Part shown: piece after piece, positions 26,401-35,550 of the stretch
Layout: every line of letters begins with the position of its first letter
Position numbering within the stretch: the first letter of the stretch is position 1
Made by a program: the position numbers and the translations under genes
Assembly (NCBI RefSeq): GCF_000004075.3
Contig: NC_026659.2
Coordinates: 248,001-312,000 of the forward strand
Origin: Cucumis sativus
Taxonomy: Eukaryota > Streptophyta > Magnoliopsida > Cucurbitales > Cucurbitaceae
Direction of reading: 5' to 3'
DNA length: 64,000 bases
Notes under the pieces: model-generated
What the model was told of the DNA's origin: nothing
Seen by the model: only the letters and a program-made list of their open reading frames with translations
The model's database searches: none

Positions 26401-28223
26401 TCATTTACTGGCATAACTCATAAGGTATGTCAAAATTTGATATATATCCTATCCACTGCCAACTGCATGATTAGGGCCAGAAGTATTAAGAAAAGTGTCA
26501 ATAGTGATTTGTGAAAGGGGGGATAGAGTAACTCCTTTTTTGGGCAGGAATGAACAGAAAATCTTTGGTCTTAAAGTAGTTGTGCAAGGAGGGGGCAGAA
26601 AAATCAACGTAGAGGACAGGAGTGAATACAGACAGATCCAAACTCCCATTAATCAAGTGCCTGTATTGTGAGTGGTAGATTGTTTTGCTGACCTACTTCT
26701 CACTCCTAAAACCTTGGCTTCCTCATGATACTGAGACAGAAAGATCACATTCTTTGGGTTCAGAAAGGTCTTGAGAAGTAGATGGTGTAACAAGGAAACC
26801 ATCCCCATGAATGAAGAAGAAAGATGTAAATTATTATCATATTGACATTATGACTACGAAACCCATCTAAGCGGTGGTGTGTAAAGACAATCCTGAAGAG
26901 AACCAAGGAAGTCAACCACCACCACATCCTTTAGTACCCCCAAAAAAACAAAGAAAAGATCACCTATAGCCTGAGATATGGAAGCCTATAAATATAAATA
27001 ACAGTATCCTCATTAATTACAGTTAAACCACATCATTTCACAAAGAGCAACTAAAAGCAGAGAAGGACAATCAATCAAGACAGAAATGATAGTTGAAAAG
27101 TTTACATTTTCAGCATGAATAAAGTCCAATGATACTCTAAGATCTTCTTGGGAGGCAAATTATGTTATTATTGCGTTTTCCAGCACACTGGACTTCCTAC
27201 GTCATTTGCGTGGACATGTCATTTGATAAAATGAAGCTCAAGAGAATAATATATGACAAGATTATAATACAGCAAAAGATACAAGTAAATAGAGTCCAAC
27301 ATATAAGTAAATGATGTAACCAGATCTCCAAACAGAAAACACAACAAAATCAACCCATTACACCTTAAAACAAGTCTAAGGAAAATGTGGACACTAAACA
27401 GTAAAGATAAAGAGCACGTTCAATAGATAAAGCGTATCGATATTCTTAAGTTATGCAGAGAAATGGATACACGAGTTGCCCTGTGATGATAAAACTAACT
27501 GTAACTCAATGCCTGACCTGCGTTCTTTTCCACTTGCTTTTCAACACGTAGTTCCTCACTTGCAATCCCTCTGTCACTTCTTCCTTCTCTACCTTTCCTA
27601 TCCTTCTCCTTCTCCTTCTCCCTCTCCCGTTCTCTTTCTCTTTCCCGTTCCCTCTCCCTCTCCCTTTCCCTTTCCCTTTCCCTCTCCCTCTCCCTTTCCC
27701 TCTCCCTATCTCTGTCCCTATCCCTATCCCTATCCCTATCTCTATCTCTATCTCTTTCCCTTTCCCCTCCACCATTCCTACCCTCCTTTCGGCTTGACTC
27801 ACGGTGCCTTCCCTCACCCTTCCCACTACTCTTCTTGAGTTCTTCGCCACCCCCCTGCAATCCCACACTTTCGTCTCTTCTTTTGCTCTTTGAATCAACT
27901 GACGGTTTTGACTTTTTGGAAGGAACACCAAGCTCATCGTCGCTTCCCCCATTCCACCTATCAGTCGTTCCCTCATCATATCTCTCCTTACGCCTCTTCG
28001 AATGTCCATGCTCTTCCGTCTCCAGATTCTCTGAACCGTAGAACTCTTTCGTGTCCTTGGAATCAAATCTACGCTTCTCACTAGAAGCAGAGTCCTTCAA
28101 TACCCTACTCCCACTCTCTTTGCCCTTCCGATCCCTTACAGTAGAATCATTCTCCGAGTCCGAGGATTCCCTAGCATCCTTCAACCCATGTCTAGTAGAT
28201 TTGTGCCTCGAACCCCTCGGCAT
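20459..28223 (-). CDS. Large Arg/Asp/Glu/Ser-rich nuclear-type protein (At5g53440-like)
   Basis: Six exons on the minus strand join in frame: 28223-27518, 25382-24527, 23524-23329, 23250-22171, 22033-21953 and 21142-20459, giving 1200 aa. The start (MPRGSRHKSTRHGLKD) is the first ATG of a long open frame. Exon 1 ends in alternating RD and RE dipeptides (about residues 154-205). Exon 2 is another charged Arg/Asp/His/Ser region, like SR-related splicing proteins. Exon 4 is Pro/Gly/Trp-rich and then holds a probable helical domain (LAHPDLYHQCLRLMDIEHCA) that continues into exons 5-6 (AMDLYKKQRMEMKEM). The C-terminus is acidic. I recall the Arabidopsis homologue as annotated 'LOW protein: zinc finger CCCH domain protein', but no CCCH finger is visible here. 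Role in RNA processing is inference from composition only. Confidence 0.85.
21362..21771. mobile_element. Non-autonomous DNA transposon in intron 5 (PIF/Harbinger-like?)
   Basis: The left end reads GGGTGTGTTTGGGGTGGGGA. The reverse complement of the right end reads GGATGCGATTGGGGGAGGGA, matching at about 15 of 20 positions. Both ends abut TA. The interior has repeated words such as 'aactcttcccccaaacac' and no coding capacity. GGG-N-TGTTTGG termini are typical of Tourist or PIF/Harbinger MITEs, though hAT is an alternative. It sits between exons 5 and 6 of the large charged-protein gene. Confidence 0.6.
22057..22114. repeat. 29-bp tandem duplication in intron 4
   Basis: The unit 'catgaataataattaaatt' + 'caaataatta' occurs twice, at 22057 and 22086. 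It lies in the short intron between exons 4 and 5 of the large minus-strand gene, next to the splice acceptor of exon 5. Confidence 0.8.
27600..27770. repeat. Coding CCCTTT/CCCTAT hexanucleotide microsatellite
   Basis: The plus strand is a run of hexamers such as ccctct, cccttt, ccctat and ctctat. On the minus strand these encode the alternating Arg-Asp/Arg-Glu tract of the large protein. Changes of one hexamer add or remove one dipeptide without shifting the frame. Confidence 0.9.
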
Positions 28224-28620
28224 ACTGAATCACACTGAAAACCCTAATTTCAAGACAAACCCCTTAAGTAAATTTAAAAAATAAAAAGAAAGAAAGAAAA
28301 AAAAAAAAGGAACCCTAAATTTCAAATCTTCCAGCAGTATCCCACAGCTCGAGTGGGCAGAATCAAAACCCTAACAGCAACGTCATTCCCCCACAAAGGA
28401 AAGAACAGAAGAATCAGAGATTCACACTGAAATAGCACCGGCCTCACGCGAAACACGAAATGCAAAAAAGGAAAAAGAAAACCCTAGAGCGAGTGAGATA
28501 AAGAGATCGCCGGAAAGCAGATGCGCCGGCCGGAGATAGGGCGACGGCGGCGGAGAAGAGAGGAAAACGGTTTCTTGGGAGTTGAGGAGTCTGGATTTGG
28601 GGTTATGTCCGAGAGAAAGA

Positions 28621-28652
28621 AAGAGAGAGAGAGCGAGAGAGAGAGAGAGAGA
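28621..28652. repeat. (GA)n microsatellite in the promoter/leader
   Basis: Sixteen or so GA units with one GC interruption, about 400 bases upstream of the ATG on the minus strand. On the sense strand it reads (TC)n, a common plant core-promoter/leader element. Confidence 0.85.
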
Positions 28653-29484
28653 CGAGACCCGGAGAGGACTAGCGGTTTGCGGATAATTTGGTCCACGTGA
28701 TACGAAATTACGCTGCTGCCACTGCCCACTTCGCCGGTTAAAAACCCATCGCCGGTCACCGAACCACCGTTGATCTCATGGATTCTCAGCCGTCGATTCT
28801 TTTTCTTCTCTCATCTAATTCAATCCCCTCGCCAACACTAAGCCAAGCAACTCGTTACACGCCATTATTATTATTATTATTAGTATTCATTCACTAATTT
28901 TATAACCTCACTTCTCTCCAAATATTTTTCATTTTTCTTCAAATCAAATTAGGATAAATTCAATTATAAATATGTCCATCCACATTGCTTTTTAATTTAA
29001 TTGATTTTACTTTTTGCAATTTAGATCCTATTTCATTAATTTTCATATTTATGCTCGTCTTTTATTTGCATTCCAATTCACTCATATTTTTTATTTTTAT
29101 AATAATTTTATTAATAAGAATGTGAGTGTTACTGTTGACATCTGAATAGTACTAATCAACTTTATAATCTTTTACTATCAAATCAAATATTCGTCTTTAG
29201 TATTACTAATAATGACTCCAAAACTCATGCGAAGAAAAAAGCACACACCCGACTATTTGTTAGATTTATATTTTAAGAGCTAAATTTGAAATAACCTATA
29301 AAAAATAACTAAAATTATTTCATCCTATTTAAATTCGAAATGTTTAAAATTATAAGGTTGAACTGTGTTGAGTAATTCTAAATTCAATTAGGGAAAGACA
29401 TTAATAAATTTTTTTTAACTTTTTTTTTATATATATATACTAACTTTTTAATATGAACTTCATAAAAAATAATTAAACACAACT

Positions 29485-29574
29485 AACTACGTCGTGAATA
29501 CCCTATCAAATGTCAATATTAATATATATAACTACGTCGTGAATACCCTATCAAATGTCAATATTAATATATAT
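29485..29574. repeat. Perfect 45-bp tandem duplication
   Basis: The unit beginning 'aactacgtcgtgaataccct' occurs at 29485 and 29530 with no differences seen, indicating a recent duplication in intergenic DNA. Confidence 0.9.
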
Positions 29575-31165
29575 AGTTGTTGAGAGGTAAAACTCAATGA
29601 TATTATTGGTTAACCAAATCAACGTGATCTTAACTAGATGTATATTTTTTCAAAAAAAAAAATTTAAGTGCTATAAACCTAAACTATAAGATTTGTAATT
29701 ACCGTTTGTTTCAACCGTTATTTCCAAGTGTTTGAGATCTTCAAAAAAAAAATAGATTTCTAAGTATTAAAAGAATTCGTTTTTTGGATCATTTTTTCTC
29801 TAAAAGTTCAATTTCTTTTATTTTTTACTATTATTTTCCTTTTGCAATCTTCAATTTCATTTAATGTCATTTCCCTTTAATCAATATGGAAAGTCTATAG
29901 TTTACAATTTTGGTTTCTTTTACTGGATTCTGTAAGTTTTGAGAATACACTGGATATCGTAGTTTTTCGACAACTTTGTTGCGATTTTAAAACTTCACTA
30001 CTTCAAAGTGTACACTTTTCCCTTCAAGGATTTACTTCTCCATCGATCTTTAAAGAGTTGTTGATCTTTTGAAGTTTTATATAAACCTTCATGGGTGACC
30101 TTCTCTATTCACGAGAGATTATATAAAACTAGATCAATCTGATTATCAGTTCAAATCCGTTGTCACCGGATACCGTCTAATTGTACAAAGAATGTCATTA
30201 AATATATATGACATAATCTGATCGGATTAACTCATATATCAAATAGTAATTTGTATAGTTTAACCGGACTAACTTGTGTCACTAGATTCGGCGAGGTTTG
30301 ATTGGATTCTCATGTCATCATACAACTAAGACAAGTTTGGTTCTGTAATAAACTTGAACTGTCATGAAATAAATATGTTGCCTCAGTTGATTTTCTCAAT
30401 CATCAAGAATAGATTCACCAATTGGGCACACAAACAAATATCATCAGTTGATTTCTTTCACAAATGAATCCACAAATGCTCATTTATTTTCAACAACCTC
30501 AAAAGTAATTATAAAATCTTAGAAGTACTTTAGCTACTTAAATACCTGTATAAAAAAGTTGGATTTTCTTGAGCAAATCAATCATTAACTCGTAAAAAGA
30601 CACACAAAACCCAGTGAATCACTTCCATTGATTTTGATCCGACGGACCCTACTTGTTGGCTATTTTCTATCGTGAAACACAAGATTGGAACTCAAACAAC
30701 AATGCATGGACAAATACTACGGAATATTCTTAATTCCCACAAAATTTTCATTTTGAAATGGCAAGAGAAAATTTTGTCGAGGAAATTCGTCAGGACCTCA
30801 GGGAAGGAAGAAAAAGAAACACCCCCGATATAAACAATCACAATGGCCAAGTTCTTATATGTTCTTAAGAACATACCATTCTTTTTTCATTTCATATACC
30901 ATGTACGGAGTCATTGATGGATACAATCTGAAAAGGAGACAAGAAAGAAAGTAGAAGACCTCTCTGCTTGGGTTTCGACCCAGTGCAGGGGTTTAACAGT
31001 ATCATACAAGAAGAGATTCGAAATCAAGATGATTCTGATATCTTTTCAGGTGAATGCAGAAGTTTGCAACAAATGTTTTAGAACAGTGTTATTGGCTAAC
31101 AAGGATAACGAACCCGACACCGAACAATTGCGACGCTATCCTTCCATGACATTGGATGGGAAACA

Positions 31166-34149
31166 TCAAAAGCATCCACCCAACTGCGTTGTTACAAAAA
31201 CAAAAGAAAATAGAAAAATCATGGGGTTTGAAAAGCACAAATACTTTGTGTATGTTTATGGACATGAAGCAATGATCAACCTATCAGAACAAACATCAGT
31301 CTTAAATCAGACCTTTCAATAGCATATTACTGTATCAGTTTTTTTTTTGGATTCCTATTTTTTAGAAACAGAAGCATTTGGTATCTGTTTTTCTTTCTTT
31401 TCTTGTTTCTCATTTTTCAGAAATGTTTTCAAAGTTGGGTAGAAATTTTGGAAACAACAAAACCAAGTTTCTTGAATCAGGTTTATGTTTTCATTTGTTT
31501 TTCAAAATAAAAAGTAAAAGTATTATTTTATTATTATTTACCTTTAAAATGCAAAATGAATACCTAAAAGTGAATTAAGATAAAGAAATTTCATTTTAAT
31601 TTTATAAACTTATTTATATGATATCTACTGTTTTTCAAAATGTTCTCTGCTCTCCCCTCACACCCATGTGTAACTGTTAACACTGTAGCCGGAAAGAAAT
31701 ACTGTTTTGCTTACCAGTATAGCCTCTATCTCTCTGTCCGAAACAGGTGTACGCTTTGGCAGGAGCGATGCTTTACCCCCCACAGCCATGTTTTGGGGTG
31801 GTGCTGGCACATTGGAACCTGAAAGTGCATAGTAGCCAATGTCCTTATCGGGGTTGTGCTGAGACTGGAGAGCAGAACCTAAAGGATGAAATTGTAAGAT
31901 TTATCAGACTAGCAAAGAATGAGAAAGCATTTGAAAAAAAATACGAATTATCTTGTTTCAAATCTGTGGAAACGATAGCAAGTTGAAGAATCTAGATGAG
32001 CAAACATCATAAATGGAGTTAAATGCAAGCTAATCTGACTGAAACTACTTCAAATGCAAGCACAAGTGGAAAAAATTCAATACAGCAAATGCCAGATAAA
32101 CAGCCTTACCAGTTCCGAGTATTATTAATAAGAATTTAAAATGTTCAGTTGATATTAAGGCTGAAAAAAATTTAAGACGTAATAAGAATCTTACCATTTG
32201 GCAGATAACCAAATTGAAACCATGTAGATTTAGATGAGAAAAGATAGGGAGAAGTACATTGTCTTAGCAGAAAATTCACATGAATTTTACTCACGTATCT
32301 CCATTTGATAACCATTTGTTTTTTTGAAAATTAAGCTCATAAACATTACTTTCACCTATTGTTGTTATCTGCTCCATATTTTCAAAATCCAAACCAAATT
32401 TTGAAAACTAGAAAAAAAAGGTAGTTTTGAGTGTTTGGATTGTTTCAGTATGGAAGGTGAAATCCATAGTAAAAAAATAAAATAAAAATAAGAAAACAAG
32501 CTCATTATCAAAAACAGTATTCAATTACAAAGTTCTTATCCAACGGTACCTTAGACATTCAAATTAACTTCAAACCTTTCCACAGCTAGGTGATGAAAAA
32601 TTGCAGAGTAACCTAAGGCAGATGCTTTTATATCTTAAAAAACAAAGAATTACTTCCCTCAAGCAAACTGAATCTCACCTAAATTTTATAACAAGTTGAG
32701 CTTTTGTATAAGAAGCACAAACATGGATATGCATATTGGAAAAAGTATAAGACACGACACAAACAAAACGACATATCCTTTTAAGAAAAATCTAGGACAC
32801 GAAAAAGGCAAATACATGTTTATTAAAGTATAAATTTTTAAATATACATCATTCTTATACTAGAATGGATTCGAAGTCAATAGTTGTAAGACATATTTAT
32901 ATAAATATGTGCTGTGTCTAATTCTTTGCTTTAACACTATTGACCTTTTTTAGATTTATTTCACAGTTTCCATTTAGCCAATCTTAGTTGGGCACTTGCC
33001 TCTAACCCTAACTAATTCATATAGCCTCCTCTTCAGCTCCCTGAAACCGTACAATGCCATTCACATGCTTAAAAAATGAGTTTGATACATTATGTTCTCA
33101 GAATATATTAATTTTGTCCTAAAATACTATGTCAGTTTATTGTGTTTAGGAAGAGCTAGATATGTGATTCATAAGTTTTGGACTCGTATTAGTTTTGTAC
33201 CATTGGTGTTTGACGCAGGTTTATTGTGCTAAAAAGTATAAAACACAACCCCAATAAGCCTAGGAGCATCGAAGTATTTGAAACTCCAAACAAAAATATC
33301 CGTGCTTCTTAGTATCTCTGTACCACATAACAGAAAGAAGAAAAATCTTCCACGAGAACAAAAAAGCTGGAACAGCTTCTACACCCATTGAGTTTCTGTT
33401 TCCGTATAATACCACCAAACAACACAATTTACTCAGTTTCTAAATGCAGTGAATTTCTGTTCTACTTCTAGACAACAAACAGATAAAAGTATCTTCCAAA
33501 ACAACAAGGAAATTCACCCATTCTCTAACCCATGGAGTTTCAGATTCTATGCAAACAAAGTAACAAAACATCTTCTACAACAACAACAACAAACAATTGA
33601 CCCAGTTCTAAATCAGTCAGTTTACTTGCACTCGAATAACCAGACAAAAAAAACTTCAATTCACAAAGCAATTGACTCAGTTTCTAACCCAAATACCCAA
33701 TGAGTTTATGTTTATTACACAGCCAAACAGATCCTACATGTATGTATGTGTGTGTGTGTGTGTATATAAATCTTCCACTTCCACAGAAACCCAAAAAATG
33801 ACCCAGGTTGTAACCTGGAGAGTTTCTATTTAAGTCAGCTCAAAACCAATTGAATTTTAATTTCTACACAACCTAACAGACCGGAAGAAAACAAAAATTA
33901 GCTTCAATTTCCAAACTCAGCGAAATTGTGAACAGGCAAGCAAACAAAGAAGCAATCTATATGCCACAGAAAACAAAATCACATCCACGAGATTCATGTT
34001 AGTAAAAATTGCAACAGATAAAACCAGAAAAGGAAAAACGTAATGAGTAAATGAAAAAGAAAGGAACCTGAAGACGAGGATGATTTCGGGTGTCTATCAG
34101 GGAATTTAATGCGTGGAATTCGCTTCAAAACATGCCCTTCTACTCCCAT
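31166..34149 (-). CDS. KGD4: 2-oxoglutarate dehydrogenase subunit 4 (KGD4/MRPS36 family), mitochondrial
   Basis: Three small exons on the minus strand: 34149-34068, 31878-31715 and 31183-31166, separated by GT-AG introns of 2189 and 531 bases, giving 87 aa. Exon 1 gives MGVEGHVLKRIPRIKFPDRH, and exon 2 carries PPQNMAVGGKASLLPKRTPV then SDREIEAIL. Exon 3 encodes only LGGCF and the stop. KRIPRIKFP near the N-terminus and LPKRTPVSDxEIEAILLGG at the C-terminus are, as I recall, the two conserved blocks of this family. Known role: a small adaptor that tethers the E3 dihydrolipoamide dehydrogenase to the E2 core of the mitochondrial 2-oxoglutarate dehydrogenase complex, formerly misnamed ribosomal protein S36. 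The ATG at 34149 is the first in frame; upstream codons are a (GAA)n leader without ATG. It is divergent from the SDHAF4-like gene. Confidence 0.88.
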
Positions 34150-34734
34150 TTTCTTCTTCTTCTTCTTCCTCTGCTTTACCCTTTCCTCCAACTCTCTTCA
34201 ATTTCACTTTTCCTTCTAAATTTCCAATGCTGCCTCTCAGGTTTCACCAATCATTTCTGTTTATTTTTGCCTAAATTACACAAATTACCCTCAAACTTTT
34301 ATTTATTTGTTCTTTTAAACCACTTTCTTCAGACAACATACACTAAATTTAGCCTTTATTTCAAAACTAGCCCTCATCTTATCTGTTTCTTTCTTTTCAA
34401 AAATACAATTTTATCCTTAAACTTTAGTCTATTTTCTATTAGATCCAAAACATTTCCTTTTTACTTCTTAAATTTTTTACCTTGAGATTTGAATATATTG
34501 AATATACTTAATTAGATTAAGATCTAAAACTTCAACACCAAATGGTGTTGTTTTAATTTAGTCTATTTATAGTTGAATTCTAAAGTTTTCTTTGGTGGAT
34601 GAGAAAGATGAGATTCAACCTCCAATCTCTGAGAATATTAAATATTTATATATTTTTTTTTGTTGGAAGAGAAGTAGGAACACTTTTAACAATATCAAAA
34701 TAATTATAAATATTTACAAGTTATACTATGAAAT

Positions 34735-34870
34735 TAATTGATTTATATCATTATTAGTTAATATCACTGATAGAAGATATCAGTTAATGTCATTGATAGA
34801 ATAATGTTGGGGACTATTAAAATATATTATTGATAAAATTTGAAAACTTTGTTATATGTTGTAGATATTG
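34735..34870. repeat. Dispersed palindromic repeat, degenerate copy C
   Basis: Contains 'aatatcactgatagaagata', then 'tcagttaatgtcattgatag' and 'aaaactttgttatatgttgt', the same words as the copies at 205-380 and 54228-54480 but more degraded. It lies in the interval between KGD4 and the SDHAF4-like gene. Confidence 0.4.
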
Positions 34871-35104
34871 GATCAAATTTACTATTTTTTTATGGTTGAT
34901 TTTAAAATATTTTAAAAAATGACTGAGTAAGACTATGATACTATCTTTATTAATTATTTAAATAATTTTATTAAATATTAAATTTAATTACATTAATTTC
35001 ACATAAAATTATTAAAAACTTCTTAGTAAGAAGCAATAAATAAAATAAATAGGGGTACTAATTACTATGAAGAAAAATTAAGAAGGGCGGTATAACATTA
35101 ATGA

Positions 35105-35155
35105 CACGTGGTGGGTGGTTTGCTCAAACGACGTCGTATTGAGGAAGTATAAATA
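35105..35155 (+). promoter_or_regulatory. Core promoter of the SDHAF4-like gene: G-box, ACGT palindrome, TATA
   Basis: A G-box CACGTG (35105-35110), a perfect 10-bp palindrome ACGACGTCGT (35128-35137) and a TATA box TATAAATA (35148-35155) follow each other within 51 bases. They end 59 bases before the ATG at 35215. Both ACGT-core elements are classic bZIP (and, for the G-box, bHLH) sites. Confidence 0.65.
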
Positions 35156-35214
35156 CCAATTTTCGTCACCTACCAACCGCCGGGAGTTCGCGGATCCGAT
35201 TGAGTAAACAAAGT

Positions 35215-35550
35215 ATGTCGAGCAATCTCAGCCGCCTGTTCTCGTCACCGCCGACTCTCTCAGCCCTGCCGGCGGTGAGTCGCCTAACTTTCAACTCGTT
35301 GAGCCGATTCGTTAGCTCCTCGTCCAATCAACAGCCTTCTCGATTGGAGAAAGGTGTGTCTAGCGAGGAACAACGAGAGGCCGGGAAAGGAAGTTCGCCG
35401 AATCGACACGAGGCTGCTGGAGATGACCGAGGTGGTCAAGATGAAGGAGTTGATACGGAAAAAATGACTCGCGAGATCGGTGGACCAAAAGGCCCCGAGC
35501 CCACCCGCTACGGCGATTGGGAACGAAAGGGTCGGTGCTCCGATTTTTGA
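35215..35550 (+). CDS. SDHAF4: Succinate dehydrogenase assembly factor 4 (SDHAF4), mitochondrial
   Basis: Single-exon frame of 111 aa. The start is the first true ATG; the open frame extends upstream only to a TTG. The first ~40 residues ([20 protein letters not shown]...) are rich in Ser, Leu and Arg and lack acidic residues, as expected for a mitochondrial presequence. The middle is low-complexity and charged. The C-terminal 25 residues carry the family signature ([20 protein letters not shown], then RCSDF). Known role: SDHAF4 (yeast Sdh8) binds flavinated SDH1 in the matrix, shields it and promotes its joining to SDH2 in complex II. Base composition is clearly GC-richer than the flanks, as usual for a plant coding region. 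Confidence 0.93.
   Translation: MSSNLSRLFSSPPTLSALPAVSRLTFNSLSRFVSSSSNQQPSRLEKGVSSEEQREAGKGSSPNRHEAAGDDRGGQDEGVDTEKMTREIGGPKGPEPTRYGDWERKGRCSDF

Larger units (their letters stand above)
28224..31165. other. 5' UTR/promoter of the large charged-protein gene and intergenic DNA
   Basis: From 28224 to about 28700 lies the 5' leader and core promoter of the minus-strand gene, GC-richer than its surroundings and holding a (GA)n run at 28621-28652. From about 28900 the DNA is very AT-rich, with a perfect 45-bp tandem duplication (29485-29574). The last few hundred bases before 31166 are the likely 3' UTR of the KGD4-like gene. No other gene is supported; the minus frame at 28484-28759 is a leader-region shadow. 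Confidence 0.55.

Noticed and set aside
27476..27838. Plus-strand frame with Pro-Ser repeats (PSPSPSP...)
   Set aside because: It is the antisense reading of the Arg-Asp/Arg-Glu hexamer tract of the large minus-strand gene. No start context or splice support.
31029..31322. 97-residue plus-strand frame
   Set aside because: It overlies exon 3 and 3' sequence of the KGD4 gene in antisense and has no family features.
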